A DNA stretch of 64,000 nucleotides from Paenibacillus pabuli NBRC 13638 (lineage in GTDB: Bacteria; Bacillota; Bacilli; Paenibacillales; Paenibacillaceae): NCBI RefSeq assembly GCF_001514495.1, contig NZ_BCNM01000006.1, positions 186,001-250,000 on the forward strand, read 5' to 3'. The notes below the pieces were generated by a model. The model did no database searches. It was not told where the DNA came from and was given only the letters and a program-made list of their open reading frames with translations. Positions 60,762-64,000 of the stretch are shown here, piece after piece; position 1 is the stretch's first letter, and every line of letters begins with the position of its first letter. A program made the position numbers and the translations under genes.

Positions 60762-61442
60762 TTGGAGAGTCTTGAACGGAATGCCATCGTGATTGGAGCT
60801 ACAGGGCTTGTTGGTGGATTATTGGTGCGAAGCCTGCTAGAGCATCCGGGATATCATCGAATTCGAGTGCTGGTCAGGCGACCGCTGGAATGGGAACATC
60901 CGAGGCTGGAGCAGCATGTTGTGGACTGGGAACAATTGGAGAGTTACGCAGGGCTGTTTGATGATGTGGAGGACTTGTATTGCTGCCTGGGGACAACGAT
61001 TAAAAAAGCAGGCAGTCAGGAAAATTTCCGTCAAGTGGATCTTCACTACCCCGTAAGAGCTGCCGCACTTGCCAAGGAGCAGGGAGTAACCCAAATGCTC
61101 GTCATTTCATCCATGGGCGCGTCTGCCGATTCCCGATTGTTCTATAGTCGAACCAAGGGGGAGATGGAGGAGGCATTGTCGGCTATCGGTTTTCGTTCCT
61201 TGCATATATTCCGTCCGTCCTTAATCCTTGGCGATCGCAAAGAAAAACGGTTGGGAGAGAAGTTGGCTGCTCATGTCATGACATTCCTGGATCGATGGAT
61301 GAAAGGCAGAGTGGATAAATACCGGGCAGTCCAGGCTTCCGCCATAGCTCGAGCCATGATTAACATTGCCATGGTTCGAGCTATGGGGAATCACGTGTAT
61401 TCCAATGACGTCATCCATGTGCTTGGTTTGGATGAGTCTTGA
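60762..61442 (+). CDS. NAD(P)-binding oxidoreductase (TIP30/HTATIP2-like)
   Basis: Rossmann-fold protein of 226 residues. The cofactor loop is VIGATGLVGGLLVRSLL; later LGTTIKKAGSQENFRQVD and VISSMGASADSRLFYSRTKGEMEE, with the Ser and YxxxK catalytic pair, are typical of the TIP30-like group. TTG start with GGAGGGG upstream. It follows the MFS gene by about 30 bp and may be cotranscribed. Substrate unknown. Confidence 0.82.
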   Translation: MESLERNAIVIGATGLVGGLLVRSLLEHPGYHRIRVLVRRPLEWEHPRLEQHVVDWEQLESYAGLFDDVEDLYCCLGTTIKKAGSQENFRQVDLHYPVRAAALAKEQGVTQMLVISSMGASADSRLFYSRTKGEMEEALSAIGFRSLHIFRPSLILGDRKEKRLGEKLAAHVMTFLDRWMKGRVDKYRAVQASAIARAMINIAMVRAMGNHVYSNDVIHVLGLDES

Positions 61443-61592
61443 GATATTCATGTTTATCCGCTATCAAAATGAGAGTTAAGGATAGACGCTTCTTGCCTGA
61501 GCGGGATCGTGGTATAATAAGCTTCAAAAATGAGTTCGAGACTTGTCTCCTCGCGGCGGCAGGACAGCGAACATGAAGGAGAGAACTCGTTC

Positions 61593-61967
61593 ATGAAAAA
61601 ACCAATCTCCACCGATCAGGCGCCAGGCGCTATTGGTCCATACAGCCAGGCCGTTGATGCAGGTGATTTTATCTACACTTCCGGTCAGCTTGGTTTGGAC
61701 CCGCATACGGGAGAATTCGGAGCGAATGTACAGGAGCAGACTCGTTTGTCCCTGAGCAATGTAAAAGCAATTCTGGAAGCAGCAGGTACGAGTATGGATA
61801 AAGTTGTGAAAACAACGGTTTTCCTGAAAGACATGAACGATTTTGTTCCGGTAAACGAAGTGTACAGCACATTCTTCGAACAACCTTATCCGGCACGCAG
61901 TGCGGTTGAAGTCGCTCGTCTGCCAAAGGATGCACTTGTGGAGATCGAGGTCATTGCTCTGAAATAG
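61593..61967 (+). CDS. ridA: RidA family reactive enamine/imine deaminase
   Basis: Small trimeric protein of 124 residues that hydrolyses reactive 2-aminoacrylate-type intermediates. PGAIGPYSQAV, FIYTSGQLGLDP, VKTTVFLKDMNDF, and the signature PARSAVEVARLPKDALVEIEVIA with the active-site Arg are all present. AAGGAGAGAACTCG precedes the ATG, and a TATAAT at about 61513 suggests its own promoter. Confidence 0.94.
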   Translation: MKKPISTDQAPGAIGPYSQAVDAGDFIYTSGQLGLDPHTGEFGANVQEQTRLSLSNVKAILEAAGTSMDKVVKTTVFLKDMNDFVPVNEVYSTFFEQPYPARSAVEVARLPKDALVEIEVIALK

Positions 61968-62040
61968 AGCTGAAGGGTATTGCCCAGCAGGATCAGTATG
62001 TTGCATCATTTGATTTAATTCGCTTCAGGGTATGATACAT

Positions 62041-62082
62041 AAAAAGCCGATATCAGTTCAGCGTGACTGAAATCGGCTTTTT
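62041..62082. terminator. bidirectional rho-independent terminator
   Basis: AAAAAGCCGATaTCAGT pairs with ACTGAAATCGGCTTTTT. It serves ridA on the plus strand and the facing TspO-like gene on the minus strand. Confidence 0.9.
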
Positions 62083-62103
62083 GAATTATTTGGGAAATGA
62101 GGC

Positions 62104-62862
62104 TCAGTCCCGATCCTGATTACGGGCGAAGAACAGCCATACCGCATAAATGGCCAGTACGATCGCAATGGTAATTGCCGTATAATATATGGAAGTGACG
62201 TCTTTTTGTTTGAGAGCAATGGCAATGTAAGCCCAGGTAAAAACAAGTGGATACGCGCTGTCCCGGTAAGGGAAGCTCACGAATACAGCCAGCACCAGAC
62301 CTACAATTAACATAATGATGGTCCAGGCAGGTTCACTGAGCCCGAAGCCATCCCATCCGACTTTATATAATAATACAGCCGTATTGATAATGGTTGCCAC
62401 ACTGACCCACCCCAGATAGATGCTGAATGGCAGCTTCACGAGCCAGATTTCGGCAGTCGTGGGGAGGGTAATTGCACGTGTTTTTACATACAGCATGATC
62501 AGGGACAGCAGTAACAGAACGATAATGACTAATGCGAGACCAATGTGTAGATTTTGAAAAGCAAAGATCCACGCTACATTAAAGGCACAGCTTGCCAGGA
62601 ACCAGTAACCGAGGCGGGTAATGGAATCCCTTTTCCACGAAGCGGGAACAAATTGATAAATGACAAAGCCTGCGAGCAGCAGATAGATCAGCCCCCAGAT
62701 GGAGAAAGCATAACCTGCAGGTGTGAGCAACACAGGGTACATATCCGATACTTCCTTGTTGGTCCTGCCACCGATCGGAAGTGCGTTGGAAAGGTAATTC
62801 ACGACGATAACAGCAATAAAACCAATGGCATTCAACCACTTGTATGGATTATTACGTGACAT
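62104..62862 (-). CDS. TspO/MBR-related tryptophan-rich membrane protein
   Basis: Membrane protein of 252 residues with about seven to eight spans. It starts KWLNAIGFIAVIVVNYLSNALPIGG and carries TPAGYAFSIWGLIYLLLAGF, FNVAWIFAFQ and PFSIYLGWVSVATIINTAVLL, the pattern of the long TspO-like bacterial group. Role unclear; TspO relatives bind tetrapyrroles or act in stress. AGGAGGAAACACA precedes the ATG. Confidence 0.8.
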   Translation of the reverse strand: MSRNNPYKWLNAIGFIAVIVVNYLSNALPIGGRTNKEVSDMYPVLLTPAGYAFSIWGLIYLLLAGFVIYQFVPASWKRDSITRLGYWFLASCAFNVAWIFAFQNLHIGLALVIIVLLLLSLIMLYVKTRAITLPTTAEIWLVKLPFSIYLGWVSVATIINTAVLLYKVGWDGFGLSEPAWTIIMLIVGLVLAVFVSFPYRDSAYPLVFTWAYIAIALKQKDVTSIYYTAITIAIVLAIYAVWLFFARNQDRD

Positions 62863-63077
62863 TGTGTTTCCTCCTTGGTTTAACGAAAATGAATGAACCA
62901 CGGGTCAGTCTATAATGAATATACCCAGTTCTTTTGCATTCTAATAAGAAGCCGCAAAAAATTCACAGGATCGTTGTCTAGCTATCCTGCGGTTTGCCGC
63001 TCTCTTATTCGCTGTGCTCCGTCTCAATGTACGCTGATTGAAACAGAAATATGCCCCCTTCGGAGGAGGAAAAAAGG

Positions 63078-64000
63078 TTGTTTACAAGAGAAACAATGGA
63101 GAAGCAGCAAACGTGGTTTTATGTCGCTGCCCTGTTTGTAGGAGCGGTAATGGGACTGGGCGACCCTGATTGGGGGGAAGCACTGCATTATACGGTTTCA
63201 CCTGTGCTTGCCATTTTGCTATACAGCATGTTTGCGCAGATTCCTTTTTTACAGCTCAAAGAATCTTTGTCCAACCTGCGATTTATTGGAGCTTTGCTAA
63301 TCGCTAATTTTATCGTTGTCCCTGTAATTGTCTGGTTATTAACGTTGGTATTTCCCCAACCTCCCGCTGTACTCATAGGCGTGTATCTCGTACTGCTAAC
63401 TCCATGTATTGATTACGTTATTGTTTTTACACAGCTGGGCCGGGGCAATGAAAAGCTGATGCTGGCTGCAACGCCAATCCTGTTTGTTATACAAATGGTC
63501 TTACTGCCGATATATTTGTGGTTGTTCATAGGGAAGGAAGCGGCAAGGGTGATGCAGGTGGGGCCTTTCGTGGAGGCTTTTCTGTTCCTGATCGTCATTC
63601 CGCTGCTGTTGGCAATCCTTACTCAAGTCTTGACCCGAGGCAAAGCTGGAGGAGAATGGGTGATGGACGCAACCGCTTGGCTGCCTGTACCCATGATGGC
63701 TCTGGCATTGATTGTGGTTGTCGCATCGCAGATCGGGAAGGTCTATCATGATTTTGCTGTGATTGTGGATGTTCTGCCCATCTATATTATTTTTCTGATG
63801 GTTATGCCGTTCGTATCACGAATCATTGCTGCTCTGTTCCGTCTCGATACAGGTGCAAGCAGGGCCGTTATTTTCAGTGCAGGAACCCGAAATTCACTTG
63901 TCGTTCTGCCATTGGCACTTGCATTGCCACAAGAGTGGGCGACCATTGCTGCAGCTGTGATTGTAACCCAAACGATCGTCGAGCTGGCTGGAGAATTAAT
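63078..64000 (+). CDS. arsenite/bile-acid-sodium-symporter family transporter, partial
   Basis: Membrane protein cut by the window end after 307 codons. The frame starts at TTG 63078 with GGAGGAGGAAAAAAGG upstream (an ATG six codons later has no site). Spans include VAALFVGAVMGLG, TVSPVLAILLYSMFAQIPFLQL, VLIGVYLVLLTPCIDYVIVFTQLGRGN, and AVIFSAGTRNSLVVLPLALALP. The TPCIDYVIVFT block with Cys, and the later GTRNS motif, are typical of the ACR3-like branch. Arsenite export is possible, but no ArsR gene is in view. Confidence 0.82.
   Translation, partial: MFTRETMEKQQTWFYVAALFVGAVMGLGDPDWGEALHYTVSPVLAILLYSMFAQIPFLQLKESLSNLRFIGALLIANFIVVPVIVWLLTLVFPQPPAVLIGVYLVLLTPCIDYVIVFTQLGRGNEKLMLAATPILFVIQMVLLPIYLWLFIGKEAARVMQVGPFVEAFLFLIVIPLLLAILTQVLTRGKAGGEWVMDATAWLPVPMMALALIVVVASQIGKVYHDFAVIVDVLPIYIIFLMVMPFVSRIIAALFRLDTGASRAVIFSAGTRNSLVVLPLALALPQEWATIAAAVIVTQTIVELAGEL

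Overview
The window looks like a chromosomal segment of a Gram-positive, spore-forming, low-to-medium GC bacterium, most likely Paenibacillus. The evidence is strong AGGAGG-type ribosome sites, two small YjcZ-type sporulation proteins, an SLH-domain protein, a FosB-type thiol transferase, a YesW-type rhamnogalacturonan lyase, a NprR/PlcR-like HTH-TPR regulator and NrdR-box controlled class I nrdAB. This assignment comes from gene content only.

Layout. 0-8 kb: a membrane-anchored unknown, an MBL hydrolase/TetR pair with twin operators, an Rrf2 regulator and nitroreductase, an SLH protein, an AraC regulator and a lactonase-like propeller. 8-14 kb: a PL11 lyase, then a sulfate ABC system (binding protein and two permeases, no ATPase) behind a structured leader, and YezD. 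14-27 kb: housekeeping and accessory genes (membrane protein, GNAT, two-domain NAD(P)HX repair enzyme, MCP with BMP lipoprotein, gamma-glutamyltransferase, SDR, FosB).

27.2-43.1 kb (perhaps to 45.0 kb) is the centre of interest: one uninterrupted plus-strand cluster. It opens with a 98-residue peptide whose C-terminal two thirds are 13 Ala-Arg-x-x-x pentads. An intercistronic hairpin follows, then genes for KASIII-like enzymes (two with Cys, two without), an ATP-grasp ligase, a LysA/BtrK-like PLP decarboxylase and an acyl carrier protein. Next come a full-length and a truncated acyl-CoA dehydrogenase-like protein, a MATE exporter, an arginase-fold ureohydrolase, an LpxL-like acyltransferase, an inactive/active M16 protease pair and an Sfp-type phosphopantetheinyl transferase; an S9 peptidase lies just beyond. 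My reading is a ribosomal peptide (RiPP-like) pathway: Arg of the repeats may become ornithine, a dedicated ACP-bound acyl or aminoacyl unit is built and attached, M16 proteases cut the peptide, and the MATE protein exports it. An RRNPP-type HTH-TPR regulator is divergent from the precursor, and a small exported peptide gene lies tail-to-tail with the regulator, so peptide quorum control is possible. This is inference from gene content; no product can be named.

45-64 kb: APH-fold kinase, TPR-SMI1 protein, nrdB and nrdA with tandem NrdR boxes and a long leader, a thiamine-binding family protein, a sialidase-like propeller, two YjcZ-like small proteins, an anti-sigma fragment, an HD-GYP protein, a PAP2 phosphatase, an orphan 5TM sensor kinase, an MFS transporter, an NAD(P)-binding protein, RidA, a TspO-like membrane protein, and the start of an ACR3/BASS-type transporter cut by the window end.
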